From: Pedobacter sp.
Lineage (GTDB): Bacteria > Bacteroidota > Bacteroidia > Sphingobacteriales > Sphingobacteriaceae
DNA length: 60,459 nt
Direction of reading: 5' to 3'
NCBI GenBank assembly: GCA_025351765.1
Contig: JANXVH010000103.1
Coordinates: 1 to 60,459 of the forward strand
Shown here: positions 10,072 to 18,274 of the stretch, piece after piece
Numbering within the stretch: the stretch's first letter is position 1
How the letters are laid out: each line of letters opens with the position of its first letter
Made by a program: the position numbers and the translations under genes
The notes under the pieces: model-generated
Told to the model about the DNA's origin: nothing
The model's database searches: none
Seen by the model: the letters and a program-made list of their open reading frames with translations, nothing else

Positions 10072-10101
10072 TTTGACATTTAAAAACATTAGCTATCTTT
10101 G
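10072..10101 (+). promoter_or_regulatory. Canonical Bacteroidota promoter of tRNA-Leu
   Basis: TTTG (10072-10075) and TATCTTTG (10094-10101) are separated by 18 bp, a close match to the -33/-7 consensus of the Bacteroidota primary sigma factor. The predicted transcript start, about 10107, lies some 17 nt before the tRNA. Confidence 0.75.
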
Positions 10102-10123
10102 CAGTCTTAAATAATTCCTAACT

Positions 10124-10205
10124 GCGGATGTGGCGTAATTGGTAGCCGCACCAGACTTAGGATCTGGCGCTTCACGGCGTGGGGGTTCGAGTCCCTTCAT
10201 CCGCA
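10124..10205 (+). tRNA. tRNA-Leu, anticodon UAG
   Basis: The acceptor arms GCGGATG (10124-10130) and CATCCGC (10198-10204) pair fully. The anticodon stem CCAGA/TCTGG encloses the loop CTTAGGA with anticodon TAG at 10158-10160, which reads CUA and other CUN leucine codons. A long variable arm makes it class II, as expected for leucine. The T-arm holds GGTTCGAGTCC. The discriminator base is A and no CCA end is encoded. It stands alone, between its own promoter and terminator. Confidence 0.97.
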
Positions 10206-10208
10206 CAC

Positions 10209-10239
10209 AAAAATTCCCCCGCAACACGGGGGAATTTTT
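10209..10239 (+). terminator. Intrinsic terminator after tRNA-Leu
   Basis: A perfect 12-bp stem AAAAATTCCCCC / GGGGGAATTTTT closes a 7-nt loop, and the descending arm ends in a T run. It begins four bases after the tRNA. Confidence 0.9.
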
Positions 10240-10275
10240 ATATAAAGAAGATTATTAAAATAATAATTCAGAACA

Positions 10276-11622
10276 ATGAACATTACACAGGAAAAAATTA
10301 ATGACTTAAATGCGCTTGTAAAAATTAAAATAGCCCCTGAAGACTATACTGAAAAGGTTGAGAAATCTATAAGAGAACAAGCAAAAAAAGCAAATCTACC
10401 CGGCTTCCGAAAAGGAATGGTTCCTGCAGCACACATAAAAAAAATGCATGGAAGAAGCATTCTTGTTGAAGAGATTAACACTTTGCTTAGCGAAACGTTA
10501 AATAAATATTTAACTGACAATAAAGTTGAAATTCTTGGCCAGCCTCTACCTGTGATGGACGATTCAAAGGAATTTAAATGGGACAATACTGATGAGTTCG
10601 AGTTTGATTACGAACTTGGCCTCGCTCCTATTATTGACTTTAACATTACTTCTAAAGATATATTTACCGAATATAAAGTAAAAGCTGACGAGGAAACCTT
10701 AGCATCAAGGATCAAAAACATCCGTAGAAGCTATGGTAAAATGACAAATCCTGAAGTTTCGGCAGACGATGATGTACTTTATGCCGATTTAGCACAACTT
10801 TCTCCTGATGGTTCAGTTTTTGAAGGTGGCATTAACGCAACTGGTTCTATTCGTTTAGATCTTGTAAAAGACAAAAAGATCTTAAAATCTTTAATCGGTT
10901 TAAAAAAGGATGATGTAGTTGAATTAGATGTTCAAAAAGCATTTGATAAAAACGAAGTAATCATTGCGAAGCTTTTAAATATAGCTGAGGAAGATGCGAA
11001 AGATTTACAATCAAGATTCCAAGTAACTATTAAAAACGTTAACCGTTTGGAAGAGTCTGATTTAAACCAAGAGTTCTTTGACAAATTATTTGGTGAAGGT
11101 ACAGTTACCGACGAAGCTGGTTTCACAGAAAAAATCACGGAAGAGGTGGAAAGTATGTTTCAACAAGATGCAGATCGCAAATTGCAGAATGACATCTACA
11201 CCAAGCTGATCGAAGGTATTCACATCGAGCTTCCTGATGAATTTTTACGTAAGTGGTTAAAAACCACCAACGAAAAGCTTACTGAAGCTGAGCTTGCTGA
11301 AGGATATGATGATTTTGCGAAAAATCTGAAATGGACTTTAATAGAAAACAAATTAATTCAAGACAATAACATTGAAATCAAATATGAAGATGTTTTCCAG
11401 ACGGCTAAACAACGTCTAGATGCTCAGTTCAGGATGTATAGTCCTGCTCCTATGCCTGAAGATCAGTTGGCGCAATACACTGCGACTTTTTTGAAAGAGA
11501 AAGATAATGCCACTCGTATATTTGATGAAGTAAAAGCTTTAAAGGTTTTTGAATATATCAAATCGGTAGCTACTTTAGACCAAAAAGATATACCATATAA
11601 AAAGTTTATTGAAATGAAATAA
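10276..11622 (+). CDS. tig: Trigger factor (ribosome-associated chaperone)
   Basis: The 448-residue protein has the ribosome-binding signature LPGFRKGMVP at residues 40-49, within the N-terminal domain (1-115). The middle region (about 150-250) aligns in place with the FKBP-type prolyl isomerase domain but keeps only traces of it (YADLAQLSPDGSVFEGG), so isomerase activity is doubtful. The C-terminal helical arms cover about 260-440. It binds nascent chains at the ribosome exit. Gene order tig-clpP-clpX is the classical arrangement. A strong terminator and a separate gap before clpP suggest an independent transcript. Start choice is supported by alignment of the usual N-terminus. Confidence 0.93.
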   Translation: MNITQEKINDLNALVKIKIAPEDYTEKVEKSIREQAKKANLPGFRKGMVPAAHIKKMHGRSILVEEINTLLSETLNKYLTDNKVEILGQPLPVMDDSKEFKWDNTDEFEFDYELGLAPIIDFNITSKDIFTEYKVKADEETLASRIKNIRRSYGKMTNPEVSADDDVLYADLAQLSPDGSVFEGGINATGSIRLDLVKDKKILKSLIGLKKDDVVELDVQKAFDKNEVIIAKLLNIAEEDAKDLQSRFQVTIKNVNRLEESDLNQEFFDKLFGEGTVTDEAGFTEKITEEVESMFQQDADRKLQNDIYTKLIEGIHIELPDEFLRKWLKTTNEKLTEAELAEGYDDFAKNLKWTLIENKLIQDNNIEIKYEDVFQTAKQRLDAQFRMYSPAPMPEDQLAQYTATFLKEKDNATRIFDEVKALKVFEYIKSVATLDQKDIPYKKFIEMK

Positions 11623-11661
11623 GCGCTGTTGACGCAGCACAATTTTAATTACAAACCATTG

Positions 11662-11683
11662 AGGCGGCTTTTTAAGGCCGCCT
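11662..11683 (+). terminator. Intrinsic terminator after tig
   Basis: The arms AGGCGGC (11662-11668) and GCCGCCT (11677-11683) form a 7-bp GC-rich stem followed by TTGTTTAT, 39 bp after the tig stop. Confidence 0.8.
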
Positions 11684-11788
11684 TGTTTATATAAAATAAA
11701 CAAATTTTACAATACCACAATAAATTACCAACTTAGTTTAATTAATTTGGTGATCATCATAAATAGACAAATTAGATAATTTATTATT

Positions 11789-12481
11789 ATGAATATAGAT
11801 AAAGACGAATTCAGAAAATACGCAGTTAAGCATCACCGCATTAACGGTTTGAATGTTGATCGCTACATTGGAGCAACTAACAATTCGCCAAAAAGCATGA
11901 CTCCATACATTATTGAGGAACGCCAGTTAAATGTTGCTCAGATGGACGTATTCTCAAGACTAATGATGGATCGTATCATTTTCCTTGGAGACGCTATTTA
12001 CGATGGCAATGCAAATATTATCCAGGCTCAGTTGTTGTTCCTTCAATCTACAGATAACAATAGAGACATTCAGATTTATATCAACTCTCCAGGAGGTTCT
12101 GTATACGCAGGTTTAGGTATTTATGATACCATGCAGTATATTGGCCCGGATGTAGCTACAATCTGCACCGGAATGGCAGCATCCATGGGTGCAGTGTTAT
12201 TGGTTGCAGGTGCCAAAGGAAAACGCGCTGCATTACCGCATTCGCGTGTGATGATCCATCAGCCTTCTGGCGGTGCTCAAGGTGTTGCTTCAGATATGGA
12301 GATCAACTTGAGAGAAATGCTTAAATTGAAGAAAGAACTATATGATATCATTTCTAATCATTCTGGCCAAAGTTACGAATGGGTAGAAAAGGCATCGGAT
12401 CGTGATTACTGGATGAAGGCTGATGAGGCTAAGGAATTTGGAATGATTGATGAAGTATTGAGTGCTGCTAAGAAAGATTAA
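11789..12481 (+). CDS. clpP: ATP-dependent Clp protease proteolytic subunit
   Basis: The 230-residue protein is the serine protease of the ClpXP complex. Nucleophile Ser132 lies in TGMAASMGA and His157 in MIHQPSGG; the Asp is in the later EINLRE-to-HSGQ region. Oligomerisation motifs such as YINSPGGSVYAGLGIYDTM are well kept. It has an N-terminal extension of roughly 30 residues compared with E. coli mature ClpP, typical of Bacteroidota. The stop is two bases before clpX, so they form an operon. Confidence 0.97.
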   Translation: MNIDKDEFRKYAVKHHRINGLNVDRYIGATNNSPKSMTPYIIEERQLNVAQMDVFSRLMMDRIIFLGDAIYDGNANIIQAQLLFLQSTDNNRDIQIYINSPGGSVYAGLGIYDTMQYIGPDVATICTGMAASMGAVLLVAGAKGKRAALPHSRVMIHQPSGGAQGVASDMEINLREMLKLKKELYDIISNHSGQSYEWVEKASDRDYWMKADEAKEFGMIDEVLSAAKKD

Positions 12482-12483
12482 TA

Positions 12484-13725
12484 ATGGCTAAACAAAATAA
12501 AGAATCCCGTTGCTCTTTTTGTGGCTCAGGTAAGCAAGATACATTGATGCTTATTGAAGGGCTTGATGCATACATTTGTGATAAATGTGTAACGCAGGCT
12601 AACCAGTTGTTGGTTCAGGAACTTGGCAGCAAAAAATCAAAGGGTTTGGATACTTCTGTAACCCTTTTGAAACCACATGAAATTAAAGCACATATAGATC
12701 AGTACGTGATCGGGCAGGACGATGCTAAAAAGGTTCTATCCGTCGCTGTCTACAATCATTACAAAAGGTTAAGTCAGAAGGTAGATAAAGGCGACGAGGT
12801 GGAGATTGAAAAATCAAACATCATGCTGGTTGGCGAAACTGGTACCGGCAAGACTTTACTAGCAAAAACTATTGCTAAAATACTGCATGTTCCTTTCTGC
12901 ATTTGTGATGCTACCGTATTAACGGAGGCTGGATACGTTGGAGAGGATGTAGAAAGTATTTTAACGCGACTGCTGCAAGCGGCTGATTATGATGTAGCTT
13001 CTGCAGAACGTGGTATTGTTTACATTGATGAGGTAGATAAAGTTGCGCGCAAAAGTGACAATCCCTCTATCACCAGGGATGTATCAGGAGAAGGGGTTCA
13101 GCAAGCTTTATTAAAAATCCTGGAAGGAACTGTAGTTAATGTACCGCCGCAAGGTGGCCGTAAACATCCGGATCAGAAGATGATTCCAGTAAACACAAAT
13201 AACATCTTGTTTATCTGTGGTGGCGCCTTTGACGGTATTGAACGTAAGATAGCAAACAGGCTTCGTACACAAGCAGTGGGTTACAAAGTGAAAAAGGACG
13301 ATGTAGATCTTGACCTTAAAAATCTGTATAAGTATATCACTCCTCAGGATCTTAAGTCTTTCGGTTTAATACCTGAGCTTATTGGAAGGGTACCTGTATT
13401 AACGCACCTTAATCCTTTAGATAAAGATGCTTTAAGAAATATCCTTACCGAACCTAAGAACTCCCTATTCAAACAGTATGTAAAGCTTTTTGAATATGAG
13501 AATGTTGAACTTGTTTTTGAAGACGAGGTGCTAGATTTCATAGTAGATAAAGCAATGGAATATAAGCTTGGGGCAAGGGGATTAAGATCAATTTGCGAAG
13601 CAATTATGCTGGACGCGATGTTTGATATCCCCTCGGATCCGAGTATAAAGGAACTGCACATCTCGCTCGATTATGCGCTGGAGAAATTTGAGAAAGCCGA
13701 TTTTAAAAAACTGAAAGCTGCTTAA
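12484..13725 (+). CDS. clpX: ATP-dependent Clp protease ATP-binding subunit ClpX
   Basis: The 413-residue AAA+ unfoldase feeds substrates to ClpP. A C4 zinc-binding domain uses Cys10, 13, 32 and 35. Walker A is GETGTGKT at 117-124, Walker B is GIVYIDEVDKV, and the sensor and RLR-type loops are present (LIPELIGRVPV). At the place of the ClpP-docking IGF loop the sequence reads QAVGYKVK, so the tripeptide is VGY instead of IGF. It follows clpP by two bases and ends at a strong terminator. Confidence 0.97.
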   Translation: MAKQNKESRCSFCGSGKQDTLMLIEGLDAYICDKCVTQANQLLVQELGSKKSKGLDTSVTLLKPHEIKAHIDQYVIGQDDAKKVLSVAVYNHYKRLSQKVDKGDEVEIEKSNIMLVGETGTGKTLLAKTIAKILHVPFCICDATVLTEAGYVGEDVESILTRLLQAADYDVASAERGIVYIDEVDKVARKSDNPSITRDVSGEGVQQALLKILEGTVVNVPPQGGRKHPDQKMIPVNTNNILFICGGAFDGIERKIANRLRTQAVGYKVKKDDVDLDLKNLYKYITPQDLKSFGLIPELIGRVPVLTHLNPLDKDALRNILTEPKNSLFKQYVKLFEYENVELVFEDEVLDFIVDKAMEYKLGARGLRSICEAIMLDAMFDIPSDPSIKELHISLDYALEKFEKADFKKLKAA

Positions 13726-13733
13726 AAGATTTG

Positions 13734-13756
13734 ATCCCCGGTTGTTGACCGGGGAT
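13734..13756 (+). terminator. Intrinsic terminator after clpPX
   Basis: ATCCCCGG (13734-13741) pairs with CCGGGGAT (13749-13756) over a 7-nt loop, followed by a run of T. It starts nine bases after the clpX stop. Confidence 0.92.
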
Positions 13757-13824
13757 TTTTTTTAACCTTTCCTTTTTAAAAGAATGGCCAATAAACAACA
13801 GAATATTAATTAAATTACAAATAT

Positions 13825-14688
13825 ATGAACGAAGAAAAAGACGTAAAAAAAGATGAAGGAATTGTAGCGAAAGCAAAAAAGGTGAAAGAAGTTAATTCTG
13901 CTATTAAACCCGGATTAAAATCTAAAGCAGACATTGTTAAGAATTGGTTGCCCAGGTATACAGGCCGACCACTGGATCAGTTTGGCGAATATATTTTGCT
14001 AACTAATTTTAGTAAATATTTACAAATGTTCTCAGAATGGAATGGCAATGCACCGATAATGGGACTGGATAAACCGATGCAAAGTGTAACTGCCAATGGC
14101 ATTACCATTATTAACTTTGGAATGGGTAGTCCGCTTGCAGCAACTATGATGGATCTTCTAACTGCCATTACTCCTAAAGCAGTTTTGTTTTTAGGGAAAT
14201 GCGGCGGCTTAAAGAAGAAAAACCAATTGGGAGATCTGATCTTGCCCATTGCAGCAATAAGAGGTGAAGGAACATCGAACGACTACCTGCCGGCTGAAGT
14301 ACCAGCCTTGCCATCTTTCGCACTGCAAAAAGCGATTTCCACAACCATCCGCGATCATTCCCGCGATTACTGGACAGGAACATGTTATACCACAAATCGT
14401 AGGGTTTGGGAGCATGACAAGAGTTTTAAAAAATACCTGAAAAGCTTAAGGGCTATGGCAGTGGATATGGAAACCGCTACAATATTTACCACCGGATTTG
14501 CTAACAAGATCCCAACAGGAGCATTATTATTGGTATCAGATCAACCGATGATTCCTGAAGGTGTGAAGACAGCAGAAAGTGATAGCACCGTAACCAATAC
14601 CTATGTAGAAACGCATTTGAAGATTGGAATTGATTCTTTGAAACAGTTAATCAATAACGGACTAACAGTAAAACACTTACAGTTTTAA
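13825..14688 (+). CDS. amn: AMP nucleosidase
   Basis: The 287-residue protein belongs to the nucleoside phosphorylase fold and resembles the short Bacteroidota form of AMP nucleosidase, which hydrolyses AMP to adenine and ribose 5-phosphate. Fold signatures include INFGMGSPLAATMMDLL, the glycine-rich FLGKCGGL and the late purine-site motif MAVDMETATIF. E. coli Amn has 484 residues; this lineage lacks its N-terminal regulatory half and has only a charged lysine-rich tail of about 30 residues. It stands alone after the clpX terminator and overlaps the convergent sixA-like gene by four bases. Confidence 0.85.
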   Translation: MNEEKDVKKDEGIVAKAKKVKEVNSAIKPGLKSKADIVKNWLPRYTGRPLDQFGEYILLTNFSKYLQMFSEWNGNAPIMGLDKPMQSVTANGITIINFGMGSPLAATMMDLLTAITPKAVLFLGKCGGLKKKNQLGDLILPIAAIRGEGTSNDYLPAEVPALPSFALQKAISTTIRDHSRDYWTGTCYTTNRRVWEHDKSFKKYLKSLRAMAVDMETATIFTTGFANKIPTGALLLVSDQPMIPEGVKTAESDSTVTNTYVETHLKIGIDSLKQLINNGLTVKHLQF

Positions 14689-15185
14689 TCCTCATCGGGG
14701 CTCTTCGGATAGTCGAAATCTATCAAAGTCCCTGTACCATTTCCAATTTCCTGCCAATCGCTTGCAGGAAATTCCAGTAAAACAACACCACAAGTTGGTA
14801 TATTATGGATATTCGCATTACTTAGGTAATTAGCGAAATCTGTAAAACCTGGGTTGTGACCAAACATAACCGCACTTTGGTATAAATTATCAAAATCATT
14901 TACAACCTGAAGAAGAGCCGGTATATCAGCCTCATAAATTGCTTCATTTTGTGTGATCAGATGAGCGGATCTATGCCATACCTCTTCAAAATGATGAGCA
15001 GTAGTAATTGCTCTAAGTGCCGGACTGCTTACCATCAATTGAGGAACCAATCCTTTTTGTAAAACTCTTGTCGCCATTTCCGGAGCATCCCTATGCCCCA
15101 AATGGTTAAGTGGCCTGTCAAAATCCTGAAGATGGGCATTACCCCATTCAGATTTACCATGCCTGATTAATAGAAGATGCTTCAT
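14685..15185 (-). CDS. sixA: SixA-like histidine phosphatase
   Basis: The 166-residue protein is a small histidine-phosphatase superfamily member. The phospho-accepting His lies in LIRHGKSEWGNA near the N-terminus, and the second catalytic His in MFGHNPGFTDFANYL. In E. coli SixA removes phosphate from Hpt or PTS histidines, but the substrate here is unknown. It follows the glycosyltransferase gene by 11 bp, so it is probably the last gene of the heptose operon; whether it acts on a sugar phosphate there is open. A separate phosphatase for heptose bisphosphate (GmhB) is absent from the cluster, but this fold is not the GmhB fold. Confidence 0.82.
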   Translation of the reverse strand: MKHLLLIRHGKSEWGNAHLQDFDRPLNHLGHRDAPEMATRVLQKGLVPQLMVSSPALRAITTAHHFEEVWHRSAHLITQNEAIYEADIPALLQVVNDFDNLYQSAVMFGHNPGFTDFANYLSNANIHNIPTCGVVLLEFPASDWQEIGNGTGTLIDFDYPKSPDED

Positions 15186-15196
15186 CAGAAAACAGA

Positions 15197-16177
15197 TTAA
15201 GAATTTATAAAATTAACAATTGGAACCAATGGAATGTTTTTCATGCATTTAAAATGACCTAAAGGACACTTTTCTAATCCGAACTTAGAACAGGGCCTGC
15301 ATTCCAATTCTACTTCTGCCATAAAGGAATCTGAGATCTGATAAGGATATACACCAAGCAAATCTGCCGTAGTACCTCCCCAAATAGATGCCAGCGGCCT
15401 GTCAAATGCCTCAGATATGTGGGTAAGCCCGGTATCAAAACCCAATACTTTGCTGGCTTTGGAAACCAGGAATACCGATTGATCGAGATTAATTAGTCCG
15501 CAAGTGTCATACACCTTTTCGCCTATTGCATTGCTGATCACCACAGCGTTGTCTGAGACATCTTTACCGCCAAGTAAAACTATTGGCACCCTAATGCCTT
15601 TACAAATTTCTATGATCTGTTCATTAGGCATACGCTTGGTAAAGTGCGTTGCACCGATGATAAAGGCAACGTAATTCTGCTGATGCGAAACAGGCAATAG
15701 CTGATCCAGGCTATACGCATTAGCTATAAAATAATCAATAGGGCGGTTATCGTTTTCTACGCCCAGAAAGGTGACCGTATCCATATACCGATCCACCAGG
15801 TGCTTTGAGGACACAAACCTTTTAGATTTAAATTTAAGCGCCAGCCATTTGTTAATCCGATCTTTTTTATATGTAGATGATGGTATACGAAGTATCGACT
15901 TAATAATAAATGTGCGGAGGTTATTGTGGAGGTCTACGATCAAATCAAATTGCTCCTTCTTAATTTCTGCAATGGTATGGCTTAATTTAGGCTGTAATAA
16001 GTGAAGTTTTGCCAGGTAAGGGTTATGATCGTAAATGTATTTGAATTCCTTTTTGGTTAGGAAGTGAATCTGCGCATCAGGAAATTTTTGCTTCAGGCAC
16101 CTAACTACAGGTGTTGTGTAAATGATATCACCCATTGAACTGAACCTGATGATAAGAATTTTTGAAGGTGTTTTCAA
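15197..16177 (-). CDS. Glycosyltransferase family 9 (ADP-heptose:LPS heptosyltransferase type)
   Basis: The 326-residue protein has the GT9 N-terminus IRFSSMGDIIYTTPVVRCLK and a C-terminal nucleotide-sugar region (FDTGLTHISEAFDRPLASIWGGT). GT9 enzymes add ADP-activated heptose to the lipid A inner core at the inner face of the cytoplasmic membrane. Its place directly after three ADP-heptose synthesis genes supports heptose as the donor. Several Cys near the C-terminus (RPCSKFGLEKCPLGHFKCM) are common in this family. The exact acceptor (WaaC or WaaF type) cannot be decided. Confidence 0.88.
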   Translation of the reverse strand: MKTPSKILIIRFSSMGDIIYTTPVVRCLKQKFPDAQIHFLTKKEFKYIYDHNPYLAKLHLLQPKLSHTIAEIKKEQFDLIVDLHNNLRTFIIKSILRIPSSTYKKDRINKWLALKFKSKRFVSSKHLVDRYMDTVTFLGVENDNRPIDYFIANAYSLDQLLPVSHQQNYVAFIIGATHFTKRMPNEQIIEICKGIRVPIVLLGGKDVSDNAVVISNAIGEKVYDTCGLINLDQSVFLVSKASKVLGFDTGLTHISEAFDRPLASIWGGTTADLLGVYPYQISDSFMAEVELECRPCSKFGLEKCPLGHFKCMKNIPLVPIVNFINS

Positions 16178-16187
16178 TATGAGTCCC

Positions 16188-16685
16188 TTAGCTTTTTTTT
16201 ATTTGTTCTATAATGGCGCTTGATGAGTAGCCCGGTATAAAACTCAACACTTTAACCTCCCCCCCTTTGTCTAAAACCGCCTTTGCGCCTACAATGGTTT
16301 CAATACTGTAATCACCACCTTTCACCAATACATCAGGGTCTACAAACTCAATCAGTTCTGCTGGTGTTTCTTCGTCAAATAAGACCACGGCATCAATAAA
16401 AAACATAGATGCTAAGAGCTGAGACCTGCTAAACTCATCATTTATTGGTCTGCTTTCCCCTTTCAATTCCTTAACAGAACGATCAGTATTCAAACCTACA
16501 ATCAATACATCACCATAACTTGCAGCTTCGCCGAGGTAAGAAATATGGCCTGGATGAATGATATCAAAGCAGCCGTTAGTAAAAACTACCTTCCTGCCTT
16601 TATCTTTCCATTCTTTCTTAAGCTGCTCCAAGCCTTCCTTAGAAAGTATTTTATGAGCAAGCTCGTACCTTGGATCTCTTTTCAT
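16188..16685 (-). CDS. hldC: D-glycero-beta-D-manno-heptose 1-phosphate adenylyltransferase
   Basis: The 165-residue nucleotidyltransferase has the HIGH-type motif TNGCFDIIHPGHISYL and the downstream VGLNTDRSVKELKGESRP, both typical of the C-terminal half of RfaE/HldE. It makes ADP-heptose from heptose 1-phosphate and ATP. Here it is a separate protein from the kinase, as in organisms using split HldA plus HldC. It is two bases downstream of gmhA and ten upstream of the GT9 gene. Confidence 0.9.
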   Translation of the reverse strand: MKRDPRYELAHKILSKEGLEQLKKEWKDKGRKVVFTNGCFDIIHPGHISYLGEAASYGDVLIVGLNTDRSVKELKGESRPINDEFSRSQLLASMFFIDAVVLFDEETPAELIEFVDPDVLVKGGDYSIETIVGAKAVLDKGGEVKVLSFIPGYSSSAIIEQIKKS

Positions 16686-16687
16686 GA

Positions 16688-17242
16688 TCAGAATAATTGG
16701 TCTACAGCTTTACAAAAAATATGACCTATTAATATGTGCATCTCCTGGATACTGGCTGTGTTGGTTTCCGGAATAACGATGTTCAAATCACAAAGCTCAT
16801 TCATTAAACCTCCATCTCTCCCAGAAAGTCCAATGGTTTTACAGCCGATGGTTTTAGCGGCACGAAGGGCATTTATGATATTCGGACTACTGCCACTGGT
16901 TGATATGGCAATAAACAAGTCTTGGGGCTGTGCAAATGCTTCCAGTTGTCTTGCAAAGACCCTGTCAAAACCATAATCGTTACTGATGGCTGTCAATGCA
17001 GAAGTATCAACTGTTAACGCAATAGCTGGTAATGCTTTTCTCTCTTTAACAAACCTACCAGTTAGCTCTGCGGCAATATGCTGGGCATCGGCTGCGCTCC
17101 CTCCGTTTCCGGCAAGCAAAACTTTTGCCCCTGACGCAACAACGGCCGTAAGAATTTCACAACCCTGTTCTATCTGCGGAACAAGCGTTGCAATAACCTT
17201 TTCTAGTGTATGTTGATGATATCTAAGTTCTTCTAATACCAT
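16688..17242 (-). CDS. gmhA: Sedoheptulose 7-phosphate isomerase (phosphoheptose isomerase)
   Basis: The 184-residue SIS-domain protein carries the substrate-binding AGNGGSAADAQHIAAELTGRF and the later STSGSSPNIINAL, both hallmarks of GmhA. It converts sedoheptulose 7-phosphate to D-glycero-D-manno-heptose 7-phosphate, the first step to LPS heptose. The family works as a tetramer in the cytoplasm. It sits between hldA (6 bp) and hldC (2 bp). Confidence 0.92.
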   Translation of the reverse strand: MVLEELRYHQHTLEKVIATLVPQIEQGCEILTAVVASGAKVLLAGNGGSAADAQHIAAELTGRFVKERKALPAIALTVDTSALTAISNDYGFDRVFARQLEAFAQPQDLFIAISTSGSSPNIINALRAAKTIGCKTIGLSGRDGGLMNELCDLNIVIPETNTASIQEMHILIGHIFCKAVDQLF

Positions 17243-17248
17243 AAGGCA

Positions 17249-18229
17249 TTAATTATTTTTTAAAGATGAGATAATTTCAGCAGTAGTAGTCGTGGCACTT
17301 CCTACATGCTTGATCACTATTGCAGCGGCATAATTGGAAATAACAGCTGCCTCGTCCATAGTAAAACCAAGTGATAAACAGTAGGCAATTGTGGCAATAA
17401 CCGTATCTCCTGCACCGGTAACATCAAATACTTCAGTTGCTACTACGGGGAAAACGCGACAATCCTCTTTTGTGATAATGGCTATTCCTGCCTCTGATAA
17501 GGTAACGATCAAATAGCGTGCATTTGTAGTATCCAAGATAATATGAGCAGCCTTTATTAGATCGGCTTCATCATTAATTCTTTCTGTTTTGGAAGCTTCT
17601 AAAAGTTCCTTTCTATTTGGCTTAATTAAATAAGCGCCATTGTATTTGGAATAATCCAATCCTTTTGGATCAACAATGATTCGCTTATTTAGTTGCTTAC
17701 CCAAACCAATGATCTTAAGAGACAGATTATGAGTTAGCAATCCTTTGTTGTAATCAGAAAGCACTACGATATCGCACTTGCTAATTTCTGCAGTGAGTAG
17801 TTCAAAAAATATTTCTTCTAATTCTACAGAAATATCGTAAATGTGTTCCCTATCTATCCGTACAATCTGGTGGGTTCCTGCAATAATTCTTGTTTTTACG
17901 GTCGTTACCCTGCTGTCATCTTTAACTATAAGAGAAGTATTAATGTCCTTCTCTATTAAGGCTTTTATGATTTCTGATCCAAAAGGATCATTGCCAATAA
18001 CACCTGCTAAAGTAACTTTTGCACCCAGGGTGATGAGGTTACTAGCAACATTTGCCGCACCGCCAATTATTTTAGATTCCCTTTTAACATTTACAATTGG
18101 CACAGGCGCTTCAGGCGAAAGCCTATCTGCCGATCCAAATATATAATGATCCAGCATGATGTCTCCAATCACCAATACATTTGGAGCAGGATTATTAAGC
18201 ACATGATTATAAAGTTTTTCAGCCAGCAT
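17249..18229 (-). CDS. hldA: D-glycero-beta-D-manno-heptose 7-phosphate kinase
   Basis: The 326-residue PfkB-family kinase starts with LVIGDIMLDHYIFGSADRLSPEAP and carries the C-terminal catalytic motif VTGAGDTVIATIAY with the base Asp. It phosphorylates heptose 7-phosphate at O-1. The length matches the kinase half of E. coli HldE, with no adenylyltransferase part. It opens the tight heptose run. The upstream polX gene ends 45 bp before it, so read-through from there is possible. Confidence 0.92.
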   Translation of the reverse strand: MLAEKLYNHVLNNPAPNVLVIGDIMLDHYIFGSADRLSPEAPVPIVNVKRESKIIGGAANVASNLITLGAKVTLAGVIGNDPFGSEIIKALIEKDINTSLIVKDDSRVTTVKTRIIAGTHQIVRIDREHIYDISVELEEIFFELLTAEISKCDIVVLSDYNKGLLTHNLSLKIIGLGKQLNKRIIVDPKGLDYSKYNGAYLIKPNRKELLEASKTERINDEADLIKAAHIILDTTNARYLIVTLSEAGIAIITKEDCRVFPVVATEVFDVTGAGDTVIATIAYCLSLGFTMDEAAVISNYAAAIVIKHVGSATTTTAEIISSLKNN

Positions 18230-18274
18230 ATTCAGGTATTAAACATCAAATGTAGGTATAATGACTTTTATATA

